DNA from: Saccoglossus kowalevskii
Lineage: Eukaryota; Hemichordata; Enteropneusta; Harrimaniidae
Direction of reading: 5' to 3'
DNA length: 29,887 nucleotides
NCBI RefSeq assembly: GCF_000003605.2
Contig: NW_003152751.1
Coordinates: 66,097-95,983 of the forward strand
Positions 18,503 through 28,254 of this stretch are shown piece after piece. How positions within the stretch are numbered: position 1 is the first letter of the stretch; every line of letters starts with the position of its first letter. Position numbers and translations under genes: made by a program. Below the pieces are notes generated by a model. The model saw only the letters and a program-made list of their open reading frames with translations. It did no database searches and was not told the DNA's origin.

Positions 18503-20433
18503 CTTATCAGCATATTATATTTCAATGAATAATTCCAGACCGACTCATGAACAGTTGAGAACAACTTTTTCGGAATATAAAAACAAAACAAAATGTATAT
18601 TTTATTGCTCTTTCATAATGTAAAATATCTTGTGTCGTTTACAATCATTTAATACAAACTCGCTTAGTAATTGAATACATTCTGCTTTTGTTACAGACGC
18701 CCTGTGTGAATAACATAGTGCTTGTATAGTTTCGATCAATGCATGGACGAAAAGTATAGTTCGAATATTAAATATACGGAAACTCTTATCATACTTATTG
18801 GATATCTGACATATGCATGAATCGCTTGACTTCTTATTAGTGTTCGTAACATAGTAATAGCAAATGTTTTAATTTATTCTTCTTATTCAAGATATAAGTA
18901 ATAAATATCTGCCCATCAGTTTTTATTGTGTTTATTCCTAACCAATTATAATTGCTGAAGCAAAAAATAGGTTAAATTTTGTTATACCTTCTCAATTTTT
19001 AGTCTTCGACTTCCTGTTTTCCATAAAAGTTAAAGTTGTCTGACAAAACCGTAAACGCTACACATTTCCAACTGACCCACATGATGACCAGCAACGAAAT
19101 ATTAACCCCTGACTTCAAGTGACATAGATTATTGAATCTCTTGCATGATGTCATCTCTATAAGATACAACGTGTCATACTTCTGTGATAATGCACGAGTA
19201 TTTGCACCATTTAAGAAAGCAATGTAAATTCCAAATAATATTGGTTGATTTGAAAGAGGACGGACGTTTTCTGAAAACAAACTTGAGATAAAAAAACTAC
19301 ATTTTGCTCAAAAGTTCTGGGCTTCACGCAACAAGTGACTTGATTGGAGATGTCTTCTAAATAGATTATTACGATGGCCATCTAGAAGTATGTTCTTGTA
19401 CAAAACATCGTGGATATCCGATACCTGTCGATACACTCACTGTACTGTTTATAAGATCAGTCGTTCAGATGACAAGACAAGATGACAAGAAATATTACGA
19501 CCTCAAAATAGACAACTCAGCTAACATATGTTTTGTTTGGTAGTATATTTAGGTTTTATTGTGTATCTTTTCTAAGTAAGACGGATTCTAAAACACATTT
19601 TGAATATGTGTTCTAAGTAAAACTACTGGACAGAGTGGTCGCCCTATACATTGGCTGATTCGATTTTGGTCGTAAGCAAGGTGAACATAACGTATCAACA
19701 AACATTTGCATATTTCCACAGAGGCGGCGGCAGAACATTTTCCATTGAGGGGTGAGATTTGCTCACCATCCTCACGCCGAAGCGCTACCTTACTCGGGGT
19801 CCGGGGCATGCTCCCCATTAAAAATGTTGAAATCCAAATTCTCTGAAACGCTATTTTCTGCATTTTGAGGGGTGAATTTTGTTTTACACAAAAGGTTTCA
19901 GCTTGATTATGGAGTAGCGACGCCCCAACGTTTTTTGAGGGGAGACCCTCCCTCTGCCCCCCCCCCCCTGTGCCGCCGCCACTGTTCAAGCATATGTTGA
20001 CACTGACAGTTCTTATACTGGCTGTTCACGCTGTCAATCATTTCATGTTGGTCAATGTATAACTAGAAATTGATAATGATATATGGTATAAATAATGTTA
20101 ATATTGTTGGATACGTCAAATCTATTTGTTTGATTTTTGTATCATCTTATTTAATTAATACTTTACATTTCAAGAGGGGTCTGCACAATTTGATGTCATA
20201 AGAAACATTAAACAATGATAATGATCACACAAGATTTCTAAATTATATTATAGTTTGTATCCCAAATATTATTTTTAAGCTTAAAGTATGCAATTGACAG
20301 GGAAATTTTTATGTTTCATAGAAACTTTATTATAATCTGGTTGGCAATCCTTAATTTTGTCAAAATGTCAAAAAGTATACTTGAGTGCAACCGTTAGCAA
20401 TCAAAAAGTCAAAGGTCAAAGTCACACCTTGTA
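18503..20433. repeat. Recurring block 1, copy B
   Basis: This is the same sequence as 1-1788, in the same orientation, beginning at the first base after the gap. It differs by substitutions, small indels, a complete 266-bp transposon (19719-19984) where copy A has a truncated one, and about 35 bp present only here near 20105. It ends in the same 'gtcaaaggtcaaagtcacaccttgta' sequence. No gene is recognised. Confidence 0.9.
19719..19984. mobile_element. 266-bp CAGWGGCGGCGGCA element with terminal inverted repeats
   Basis: The left end CAGAGGCGGCGGCA (19719-19732) and the right end TGCCGCCGCCACTG (19971-19984) are inverted repeats that differ at one base. TTCCA precedes the element (19714-19718) and TTCAA follows it. 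The truncated relative in copy A is followed by TTCCA, so the original duplication was probably the 5 bp TTCCA. It shares its left interior ('ccat.g.g.gagat.t.ctc.ccatcc') with the shorter copy at 25889. It is non-coding, presumably mobilised by a transposase encoded elsewhere, possibly hAT-related. Confidence 0.8.
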
Positions 20434-21050
20434 ACTTGTCACACATGTTCCTCATGCAAGTCACAATACTTGTTCAGTATAAAAAAAACACTTGGCCCAC
20501 AATTTTCCAGTACAACTAGCATGACCTAGCTACAATTTAGGGTCAAATGTCAAGGTGATATTATTAGTTTATGTATTTTTTCCAATATAACTACAAGAAG
20601 GGGAAATGATCATTGCCTTCATACTTGGCACACATATCCCTCAATGTGTTCCTTATACTTTGTTACATTTCATCAAGGTCAAGTTTGCACTATATGTGTA
20701 TGGATGTTCTCATTACAAAGATCAAAATTTCAGAATATATATTATTTATTATTATTTATTTATTTCAGACTGAGTCCATAAAAAATAACTTACAAAACAA
20801 TAAAAGAAAGGGAAATAGAGTAATATTACAGCCAGTTTTTGCTATAAACTCAAAAATTCAAATTATTCCAGTACTGCACCAACAGTGACTTCCAAGGTCT
20901 TCCACTATTAAAGTCTTCCACTATTAAAGTCACAAGTGACTTCCACTATTAAATATTACAGAGACAATGCCATTAGTAGAGGTATAAACACATTCAATAA
21001 ATAACGATACTAGCTTTCTATTAAGACAAGGGAGTGTTTGTATTCAGTTC
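20434..21050. other. Copy-specific filler between blocks, no gene seen
   Basis: It contains degenerate 'acttggcacacatgttcctcatg'-type motifs (20435-20690) with 'aaggtcaa' words. It also has a short direct repeat 'cttccactattaaag' three times at 20899-20955. No gene is recognised. Copy A has unrelated sequence of about 6.5 kb in the equivalent place. Confidence 0.5.
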
Positions 21051-21100
21051 ACAACACAACACAACACAACACAACACAACACAACACAAACACAACACAA
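21051..21100. repeat. (ACAAC)n pentanucleotide microsatellite
   Basis: About nine to ten units of ACAAC with one interruption near 21089. It lies directly at the downstream end of a minus-strand reverse transcriptase fragment. Confidence 0.95.
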
Positions 21101-21300
21101 AGTTTGCGTAGGCCTTTGACATTATTAAATTATTAACAATGTTAGTAACAACCTGGCAACCACATACAAGCTTATTTAATTCACGATCTAAGTCATCTAC
21201 ATAAAGGTTGAACAGGACCGGGGACATAGCCTTGTCGAACTCCATTGGTAACCTCAAAGAACCGCGACAGGTTGTTACCCCATAACACAGTAATGTTGGT
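21101..21300 (-). pseudogene. Reverse transcriptase fragment of a non-LTR retrotransposon
   Basis: Read on the minus strand: GSLRLPMEFDKAMSPVLFNL, then YVDDLDRELNKLVCGCQV and NNLIMSKAYANFVL. The series SP-LFNLY.DDL ... L-----GC.V ... N.L.YA(DD).VL is typical of LINE reverse transcriptases around the catalytic motif, here degraded from YADD to YANF. It has no flanking domains and its 3' side ends at a pentanucleotide repeat. It is a fragment of a different, CR1/Jockey-type element, not the LINE at 5956. Confidence 0.65.
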
Positions 21301-21349
21301 GCCAATACTAGTTCACTAACAGCCTAGTAATGTATGGGGGAATTTTACG

Positions 21350-21857
21350 AATATAAACACAATTTAACTACCTAGAAACATAGCCACTTATTTTCCTTGT
21401 TTGACCACAGACACTAAATACAATAAAAACTAGACACAAACTGATTTCATGTACATTTTTACAATACAGTGATCTGTTGTTGGTTAACACGTAGATGTAG
21501 TTACCGAACCGAATCTTTATGTATGGGTATATTCAGTAAAACACGCATGCGCATTAACAAATGTACTGACCCATACCGAGTTAACAAATATTGTGATTTA
21601 TATTAGTATTGTTGTGGCGTTATTTGATACTGTCTATGTGCTGGGGATGTGAGACCCCTAATCGCATCATTTGGCAGGAATTCAATCCTAGACAAAAATA
21701 GATTGTTTGTTCAAGTAGTACTAGTAAATTCCTAGTAACCCTGTGTATTGGTGTTTGTCTGCAATATGCCTTGACCTACAGACAGTATATATTTTTTTGA
21801 AGAAATCTGCCATAGTAAATTTGTAATTCCTAATCAACGTGTATAAATTGAACGTTT
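21350..21857. repeat. Recurring block 2, copy B
   Basis: It matches 8246-8772 and 9662-9684. It includes the conserved 120-bp island (21592-21711). It lacks the 885-bp TTAA transposon and shows a near-empty site at about 21818-21835. After about 21857 no similarity to copy A is seen. Confidence 0.8.
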
Positions 21858-23256
21858 GTAGCTGCGTAGTTGGTATGCAAATATTTGTCTTTAAAAGAAT
21901 GGTTGTTTTCCTCAATGTATATGTCTTTCTTATTTCGAAGTAGGCCATTTGAACTCCATTTGAAGTAGAGCTTTCCAGCACACCTCATGCAAAGTAGGCA
22001 GCCGTTTACACTGATTTGACCGACAGCTTTAATAGTTTCGGTTGAGCCAAGACATTGACAAACGGTCACACCCAATCTAGATGAATTTATTTTCCGCCAG
22101 ACATTGTCAATGCTTTGCATTGTCTATTGATGTTTTCACATGAAATTAAATAGCGTGATATTGTCTTGGTATTATTGATGAAAAGCGGATAGTTAAAATA
22201 TATTTTGTCGATATCTTGATAAAGAACATTTTACAGTTGATTTTCGTAACAATAAACAAAAAAGCAAACGTATCAATATCTTGTATGCATTGTGGGTTTA
22301 CGTACAGGTTAACTCGTATTTTCAGTATTTCATCAAACAAACATTGCTAGGATAAATAAAGGATTGTCAAGATAAATCATACACTGATGTTTATATTGAG
22401 ATCAAAGCGACAATACATAAATATTAATCAAAAATACTTTCCAGATTGCCTGAACGGCAAGTTCTTTTCCCATTAAAACTGGACACAAGAGTGAGAGGAC
22501 CACCGTTACACAATCACTTGCCATACTACCATACAACAGAAACAATTCTGCTTTGTTGAAGAGGATAATGCGTTATGGCATGACCCTTCACTGACACTCG
22601 TGACCTCATACAGTGTACAGGTTTATGAGGCTCTACCTGAATACGGGCTTCATAGAAATAGCTTTATATACCCTATTGTTAGCATTGTTGTGCGTAGAAT
22701 CTTGTCAACCGTCACGAACCAGTTAAACTAACTGAAGATTTTATTTTGTTTTTGAAATTTCAGAAAAGTTATTCCTCATATATATCATAATAATACACGC
22801 TAACATTAAGTCTTCAAAAGTAATAATACATTTATTACTATTCAAAGGGGTCAATTGACATACTTATGGTTAAAACATGGTTGTCATAACAACAAATTAC
22901 ATTTGCAGGGATGCCAAAAGCATGGTACTAGTGGACTACAGAGAATTAAATGTGACTGTCTTGGCATTAAGATATTATAGTAAACAACAGTTTTGATCAT
23001 AGCTGAAATGAATAGGGGGGAAAGGTTATCTATTGATCAAGATAACTAGACAGACCAGCCATTGACATTACAATTTTTACATGTACTACAAACTTTAAAA
23101 TCATTGTACTGAAAGATATTGAAAATATATGAAAACGAAATATGCAGGAAGTAACGTCCAGTATGCACAAATATATAATTACACGTGAAAAATTTAATTA
23201 AATTAATTGGACATGACAAATTACTCAATAAATAATGAATAAATCAAATTAATTGG
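21858..23256. other. Intergenic stretch, no confident gene
   Basis: AT-rich. A minus-strand frame (22120-21830) is cysteine-containing: VTVCQCLGSTETIKAVG, then NGCLLCMRC and LYFKWSS. It faintly recalls the C..C.......C..C.....Y.W pattern of REJ/polycystin extracellular regions, but it overlaps block 2 at its end and has no clear splice partners. Nothing else is recognised. Confidence 0.35.
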
Positions 23257-23262
23257 TTTATT
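23257..23262 (-). terminator. Candidate polyadenylation signal of the TRIM-NHL gene
   Basis: AATAAA on the minus strand, about 165 bp beyond the stop codon at 23427-23429, in AT-rich sequence. It is inferred from position and motif. Confidence 0.5.
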
Positions 23263-23426
23263 TGATTGCATTGATCACTGAATAAAATGTTTAAAAGGCA
23301 ATGGGAAAACTCGCAGTTAATCAAAAGTGAAAATACAAAGAAGACCATTTATGAAAGTCAAAAAAGCATATCAATCGACTGTCGTGAATACGGTCAAGGG
23401 TCACTTTTTGATGGTCATCGTTGTAC

Positions 23427-25382
23427 TCACTTGATGAATGACCAGAACTGAACACAGTGTAAGTCATCGGTGACAACAACTTTACCGTCATCACTAATTG
23501 CTATACACCTAGGGCCATCTACTGCATCGCAAACAATATCAGTTATATATCTACTTCGACTGTCAAACACCTGCACTCTATCGTTGCCATTGTCACATAC
23601 ATAAATATTATCGTTCTTATCAGTAGTAACTCCCATGGGCCAGATGAACTTTTCATATGGACATCCTCTGATTTCAAACATGAATACACCATCAGATGTG
23701 AGGGCCTGAACACGATGGTTATCTGAGACTATTATACATCCCTTACTATTGATAGATATGAACGTCGGATGTACAAACTGACATGACCCTTGACCCTTTC
23801 CACCAACTGACTTAATATACCTGAAACCTGTTATTTCATATGATCTTATACAATGTGCATCACAGTCTACCACATATACAACACCATTATTATGGTTGAT
23901 AGCAATTCCACGCGGACACTTTAATTCTCTCCCACCCAAACACGTTATAAAATTCCCATATTGATTACATACAATCACCTGATTATTTCCTTCATGGCCT
24001 TCCCATGGCCCATCTGTTATGAAGTATGTATTATCTACTGATACTGCTACATCTATGGGTCTGACTGGTTTACTATATCCTGTAAATTGTAACTGTGACT
24101 TTGGTCTGCCATATGTGTCTATAATCTGAACTCTACCATTTCCTTCCTCCGCCACTAAAATATCACCGCTTGTATTAATGCTCACTCCGATAGGTTCATC
24201 AAACATCCCTAGTTCCGTGCCTCGCCCCCCTATGATTTTCTCTAATTTCATTGGTGCATTTATAGCGTGTGTTGATTCTTGTTTTTGTTGATCTGAGGGA
24301 TTGACAGAATCTGCAGCCTGAAGTGTTCCCAGCATGCCTTGCAGTGTAATGTCACCAGGATAAAACTGTGGAAGTGATTTATTTTTATCATTCCATGTTG
24401 TATCAAGTGACATCATAGTTTCCAGTTGATTTGTTGTTTCTTTACTAGTTTTCATCAGCTGTGCAGCACTGCTATATTCTAATAAATTATTCATCAACGT
24501 TATTGTACTTGTCAGTATTTCCTCAGTTGTTTCATACTGGTGAATTATTCTGTTGATCTCCTCGTTCATTTTGTCATAATCAGTTTTTAATTTACTCAAA
24601 TGACTGTTTTCTTCCTGTTTTATTATTTTTGTTAATTTCTCAATAGTTTCCTGTGAATGTTGCTTTATTTGTTGTTTTCGATGCAAATGTTGTTTTGTTA
24701 ATTCTTCTGATTGTTTTGTGGCATTTATTTTGCTTTGTTTTACTTCACTTTGTTTTGCTTTCAAGAGTTTTATGTGATCTGTTGCCATCTTACAGAATCT
24801 ATCTGCAGCCCCCCGTAAGTCAATGCTTCTATGCCATTTGTGACTCACTCTCAAACACAAAGGACATGTCAGAACTTTACATTTCGCACAATAATTTTCA
24901 ATAAGTCTGTCTTTGTGTGAAGTGCAGTGAACTGCGGCTAAAGCTATGGATTGGTCTTGTAATTTGGTCTTGTTAAAATCCTGTGCAGTCATAATACGAT
25001 GAGGTGGACTAATTAATGGTATATTACTGTGGACTTTGGCGCATGTAGTACACAAATCCATAGCACACTCTACACACCTGTTTGTCGATGGGTTTTCTTG
25101 ACAACCATGGCACGCTCCACCATCTTGGCGTCTTTCCTGTTCTTCAATAATGTCTATCACAGAATTTATTATCGTACTTGGTCGAAGGTATTGAATGGTA
25201 CTCACGGAATGACACTGTCTGCAGTTGGGGCATTCAATCGTGTCCTGCGTCCCCTTCAACTGCGCCAAACACTGTTCACAGAAGGAATGGTGACATGGTA
25301 AAATCTTTGGATTCTTGTAACGTTTCAAACAAACAGGACATGTCAGTAGATCTTCGTCAATCTTATAGACGTTAGCAGTCAT
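23427..25382 (-). CDS. TRIM-NHL protein (RING, two B-boxes, coiled coil, six NHL repeats)
   Basis: An intact intronless frame of 651 residues from ATG at 25382. An upstream in-frame ATG at 25451 would add 23 residues before the RING; the inner start is preferred because TRIM proteins place the RING near the N-terminus. Domains: C3HC4 RING with C15, C18, C30, H32, C35, C38, C51, C54; B-box 1 with C91, C94, C103, C106, C111, C114, H118, H128; B-box 2 with C153, H156, C165, C168, C173, C176, H181, H184; a Lys/Glu/Gln-rich coiled coil at about 200-290; then six NHL repeats at about 380-651 (for example KIIGGRGTELGMFDEPIGVS and VYVCDNGNDRVQVFD-like strands). No filamin domain is seen, unlike TRIM2/3/71, so it is closer to the TRIM32/TRIM56 layout. 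All zinc ligands are present, so it is probably an active E3 ubiquitin ligase with an NHL propeller for substrate or RNA binding. Such intronless TRIM-NHL genes are multiplied in several marine invertebrates. Confidence 0.95.
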   Translation of the reverse strand: MTANVYKIDEDLLTCPVCLKRYKNPKILPCHHSFCEQCLAQLKGTQDTIECPNCRQCHSVSTIQYLRPSTIINSVIDIIEEQERRQDGGACHGCQENPSTNRCVECAMDLCTTCAKVHSNIPLISPPHRIMTAQDFNKTKLQDQSIALAAVHCTSHKDRLIENYCAKCKVLTCPLCLRVSHKWHRSIDLRGAADRFCKMATDHIKLLKAKQSEVKQSKINATKQSEELTKQHLHRKQQIKQHSQETIEKLTKIIKQEENSHLSKLKTDYDKMNEEINRIIHQYETTEEILTSTITLMNNLLEYSSAAQLMKTSKETTNQLETMMSLDTTWNDKNKSLPQFYPGDITLQGMLGTLQAADSVNPSDQQKQESTHAINAPMKLEKIIGGRGTELGMFDEPIGVSINTSGDILVAEEGNGRVQIIDTYGRPKSQLQFTGYSKPVRPIDVAVSVDNTYFITDGPWEGHEGNNQVIVCNQYGNFITCLGGRELKCPRGIAINHNNGVVYVVDCDAHCIRSYEITGFRYIKSVGGKGQGSCQFVHPTFISINSKGCIIVSDNHRVQALTSDGVFMFEIRGCPYEKFIWPMGVTTDKNDNIYVCDNGNDRVQVFDSRSRYITDIVCDAVDGPRCIAISDDGKVVVTDDLHCVQFWSFIK

Positions 25383-25557
25383 TGTTTGCAGTGCGTAATT
25401 CAGAAACGAGTCGAGCGGCGTTACGTTATTATAGCTAATAAACCAGCTCAACGCGGAAACTGTCTAAGGTCAACAAGGTCGTTGTGCCTATACTTCCTCT
25501 TTGCCTGGACGGCGAAGAGGGCGATTGACAAGTCAAATGATGCAAACGTTTCGTCTG

Positions 25558-25567
25558 GTTATATAAC
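25558..25567 (-). promoter_or_regulatory. Candidate TATA box of the TRIM-NHL gene
   Basis: GTTATATAAC lies about 180 bp upstream of the preferred ATG on the minus strand, leaving room for a 5' UTR of about 150 bp. It is palindromic, so direction is not proven. Low support. Confidence 0.3.
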
Positions 25568-25883
25568 AGTCTCTAAAAGTTACTAAGCATGCTACTATAA
25601 CAGCCTATCCCCGGGCGGACATCCGGGTATTTTCACCGCCTGGCGACCATCGCGGTGAATACAGAGGCCAAAAACGCCCAGAAAACTGTACTTTGGGATA
25701 GATGTTGAGACCCTCCTGTACATTGTAACAAGATTACTCCCTGCATATGCAACATACATAAATTTGATTGCTCAGGATTATTTCAAAATAGATTTTGTAT
25801 TGTTTCATCGACTTTATAAGTTTTTAGCGGCTCTTCGACCGATGTTCAACCGCAGCTAGCGCAGAGCCCATAGAAATACATGG
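25568..25883. other. Upstream region of TRIM-NHL gene, no gene seen
   Basis: It contains a GC-richer patch at 25610-25665 with 'ccgggcgg...' and 'tcaccgcctggcgaccatcgcggtga' (a partial inverted repeat around tcaccgc/gcggtga). Otherwise nothing is recognised. Confidence 0.4.
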
Positions 25884-25888
25884 TACAG

Positions 25889-25986
25889 CAGAGGCGGCGG
25901 CACGCGATTTTGCCCATGGGCGAGATCTTCTCGCCATCCTTTGCCCCAAAGGCGCAATTGGTCGCCCCCTGGTGCCGCCGTCACTG
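25889..25986. mobile_element. 98-bp CAGWGGCGGCGGCA miniature transposon with 5-bp TSD
   Basis: The left terminus CAGAGGCGGCGGCA (25889-25902) and the right terminus TGCCGCCGTCACTG (25973-25986) are inverted repeats, flanked by a perfect direct repeat TACAG (25884-25888 and 25987-25991). The left 50 bp are similar to those of the 266-bp element at 19719. It is too small to code for anything. The frame read through it on the minus strand (26012-25824) is an artefact of its GC content. Confidence 0.9.
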
Positions 25987-25991
25987 TACAG

Positions 25992-26288
25992 TGGTGTGCG
26001 CCTTAGCAACATAGAACGTTCTGTGACGTAGCTCTCCGCCCCGAGGATACATCACCCGGAAGCTTCGATATACGCGTATACGGTGGGGCAAATGCTGTGT
26101 TAATAGTATGGCAGTTGCTCATATTTTTTTCCGTGAAAACGTGTGATATATGAAATTTGTATTAAACATGAAATATGGACAAATACATATTTTCATTTTT
26201 TGTTTGTTACTACATGTCGATGATCGAATTACAGTAATGGGCTGTGGTCGTTATAAACGTTTTTAATTATTTATTTTTATAAATCAAA
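25992..26288. other. Intergenic stretch, nothing recognised
   Basis: No domain, repeat or RNA gene is visible. It becomes AT-rich toward 26280 and may act as the upstream region of the possible exon at 26289. Confidence 0.35.
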
Positions 26289-26344
26289 ATGGATGTTATG
26301 ATTGAAACCGACCAATCTAAAAACGGTATCATTGGGACATCCAG
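26289..26344 (+). CDS. Possible first coding exon of a small unknown gene
   Basis: ATG in a fair context (tcaaaATGg) opens MDVMIETDQSKNGIIGTS and meets a donor-like gttagt at 26345. If it is spliced to the acceptor at 26750 (taatttcag), the frame adds only RFQLVLN before a stop, giving a 26-residue product. No acceptor downstream joins it in phase with the frame at 26905. This is weak evidence for a gene; transcript data would be needed to keep it. Confidence 0.25.
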
Positions 26345-26904
26345 GTTAGTTCCAGTTAATTATTAATAAGATAGTTTAATATTATCTAATCAGCATGCGC
26401 CTCTATTTTAAATTTATGTGGGCGGTCGCAGTTGCTATGTCACGTGAAGGCATACGTGCGCATTATTGGTATTATATAGGCACGCTGTGTCGTCACAGGA
26501 AGCGCCCTCTCAGCACAGACCTGTGTTATATGACGCCTTACTAATAAGTAAAATAGCGCTCCGCGCCACTTTAGACTAATGTTCATAAACGGAACTTAAT
26601 ACTTCTGTTTTCAATTTGCTTTTACTTACATAATTAGTTTAATTTTATTAAAATATTGTATTAATGAGTGAAATATTAATGTCATACATAATTCAATCTT
26701 TGACATAACACATAATAAAATTGTTTTGAAAATGTTTCGCCTAATTTCAGGTTTCAACTAGTTTTAAATTGAACATCCTTGAACGTGATAAAATCCCGCG
26801 TAGAACGTCTTTATAACCATGAACTAAAAGTATGAATTGATTGCACAGTCACGCAATTTTAGGGCCAGTTTATTTCTACAATATTTACATTTATTATTAT
26901 TCAG

Positions 26905-27071
26905 TAAAGAACTCATTGGAACAATTTATTGTATCCATAAAATACGAATACCAACAGACAACTGATTTTAAAAAGTTTGCTATTACGCACAAACTCCCGG
27001 CACTCCTTGCGCAATATGTGTTAGATTGTTGTATAGAGGGCACCGACCTGCGGCGTCAATTAAAGGCGTAG
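26905..27071 (+). CDS. Possible terminal exon, unknown protein
   Basis: After an acceptor-like tract (tttattattattcag, ending 26904) an open frame in phase 1 reads KNSLEQFIVSIKYEY, then DFKKFAITHKLPALLAQYVL and IEGTDLRRQLKA, and stops at 27069-27071. The amphipathic, charged composition looks more protein-like than the surrounding AT-rich DNA. The family is not recognised and the upstream exon is not identified (the candidate at 26289 ends in phase 2). It could be a relic. Confidence 0.3.
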
Positions 27072-27203
27072 ATTACGTGTTCTTGACAACCAGCGAATGA
27101 CTAATGAATATTTGAATTCGAGTGAAAACTGGTTATCGGCTTTTACATTTTTTTTTATAAATACGCTTGTAAGAAAGGTCCAGCTTTGTGCCTTTCATTG
27201 TAT

Positions 27204-27401
27204 GATTATCATAAACTCACAGAATAGTATCCCTTGGATTATCATAAACTCACAGAATAGTATCCCTTGAATTATCATAAACTCACATAATAGTATCCCT
27301 TGAATTATCATAAACTCACAGAATAGTATCCCTTGAATTATCATAAACTCACAGAATAGTATCCCTTGAATTATCATAAACTCACAGAATAGTATCTCTT
27401 G
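27204..27401. repeat. 33-bp minisatellite, six units
   Basis: The unit '(g/a)attatcataaactcaca' plus 'gaatagtatcccttg' is repeated six times without spacing, with only a few substitutions. Because 33 is divisible by three, it gives an open minus-strand frame with an 11-residue repeat. That frame also contains the AT-rich flank and is not supported as a gene. Confidence 0.95.
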
Positions 27402-28187
27402 GATAAAAAAAATGAAATGGATAGTGATTGCTATTGTACGTACGTAAAACAAAAAACGCAATACGTATCAAAATACAATTATTCCATCAAATCAATGTTT
27501 CGATGTTTTTCGATGTATTCATTGGCATACAGTATCAAGTAACAATGTTAACAATTACACATGATATTGAATCCTTGACGAGTTCCTAAAATATGAGTTG
27601 TGCTTAATGTTAATACGGGCAGTAATTATTCAACATCTTTTTTGTTCTGATATCAATAATTTCACAGTCACGGGGAACAAGGCGATGTTGAATGCAGATT
27701 GGTCTATTTTGTCTGTCGTCGAATAATCATCGACGGGAATCAGTTGCAGGGCGAATTAAAAGAAAAAAAGTACTTTGCATCCGTCAACATTGCTCAGATC
27801 AAACTCAATTTGAAAAAGCCAACAACCAGTTTGGTGTATATGCTTTAATTAAAACGTATTCTTTGCTGACATTTTTCAAAGTGTTTGTATGAGTTGATGC
27901 GACGTGGTGATACTCGTGTCAGCTTGTCCACAAATCTCAGACAATACCGGGTTACGTAACAATAAACACCAAATGGCGTAGATATTACGTAAACATAAAA
28001 AACAAATGACGCAGAGATAATAACATGGAATTGAATGCGATCGAATGACCACGTGACTTGTTGTTTCACGCGTGATCCATTTATTGGCATAAAATAAAAT
28101 AAATACAATTGTTACTTCATCGGCATAGTCGAACAGGAGCGACCGATATCCACAGCCGCATTCAGTGCGACTGGACACCTAACGGAA
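27402..28187. other. Upstream region of the fucolectin gene, nothing recognised
   Basis: Short open frames on both strands (for example 27692-27892 plus) show no domain. A TATA-like 'aaaataaaataaata' near 28089-28103 lies about 90 bp before the ATG at 28188 and could be the core promoter. Confidence 0.35.
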
Positions 28188-28254
28188 ATGAGAACGCAAT
28201 TTGCTGTCAGTTTATTTTTAGTACAGTTACTATGTATCAATTGCCAAATGGAAG
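28188..28254 (+). CDS. Fucolectin gene exon 1 (signal peptide)
   Basis: Charged MRTQ, a hydrophobic core FAVSLFLVQLL and a small/polar end CINCQ. The donor G|gtaaga is at 28255. Confidence 0.8.

Noticed and set aside
18085..18591. Frames across the N gap
   Set aside because: They consist mainly of undetermined residues.
27204..27401. CRISPR-like array
   Set aside because: The units are contiguous without spacers, and the genome is clearly eukaryotic.
27195..27461. 11-residue repeat protein on the minus strand
   Set aside because: Caused by the 33-bp minisatellite; there is no supporting promoter, signal or conservation.
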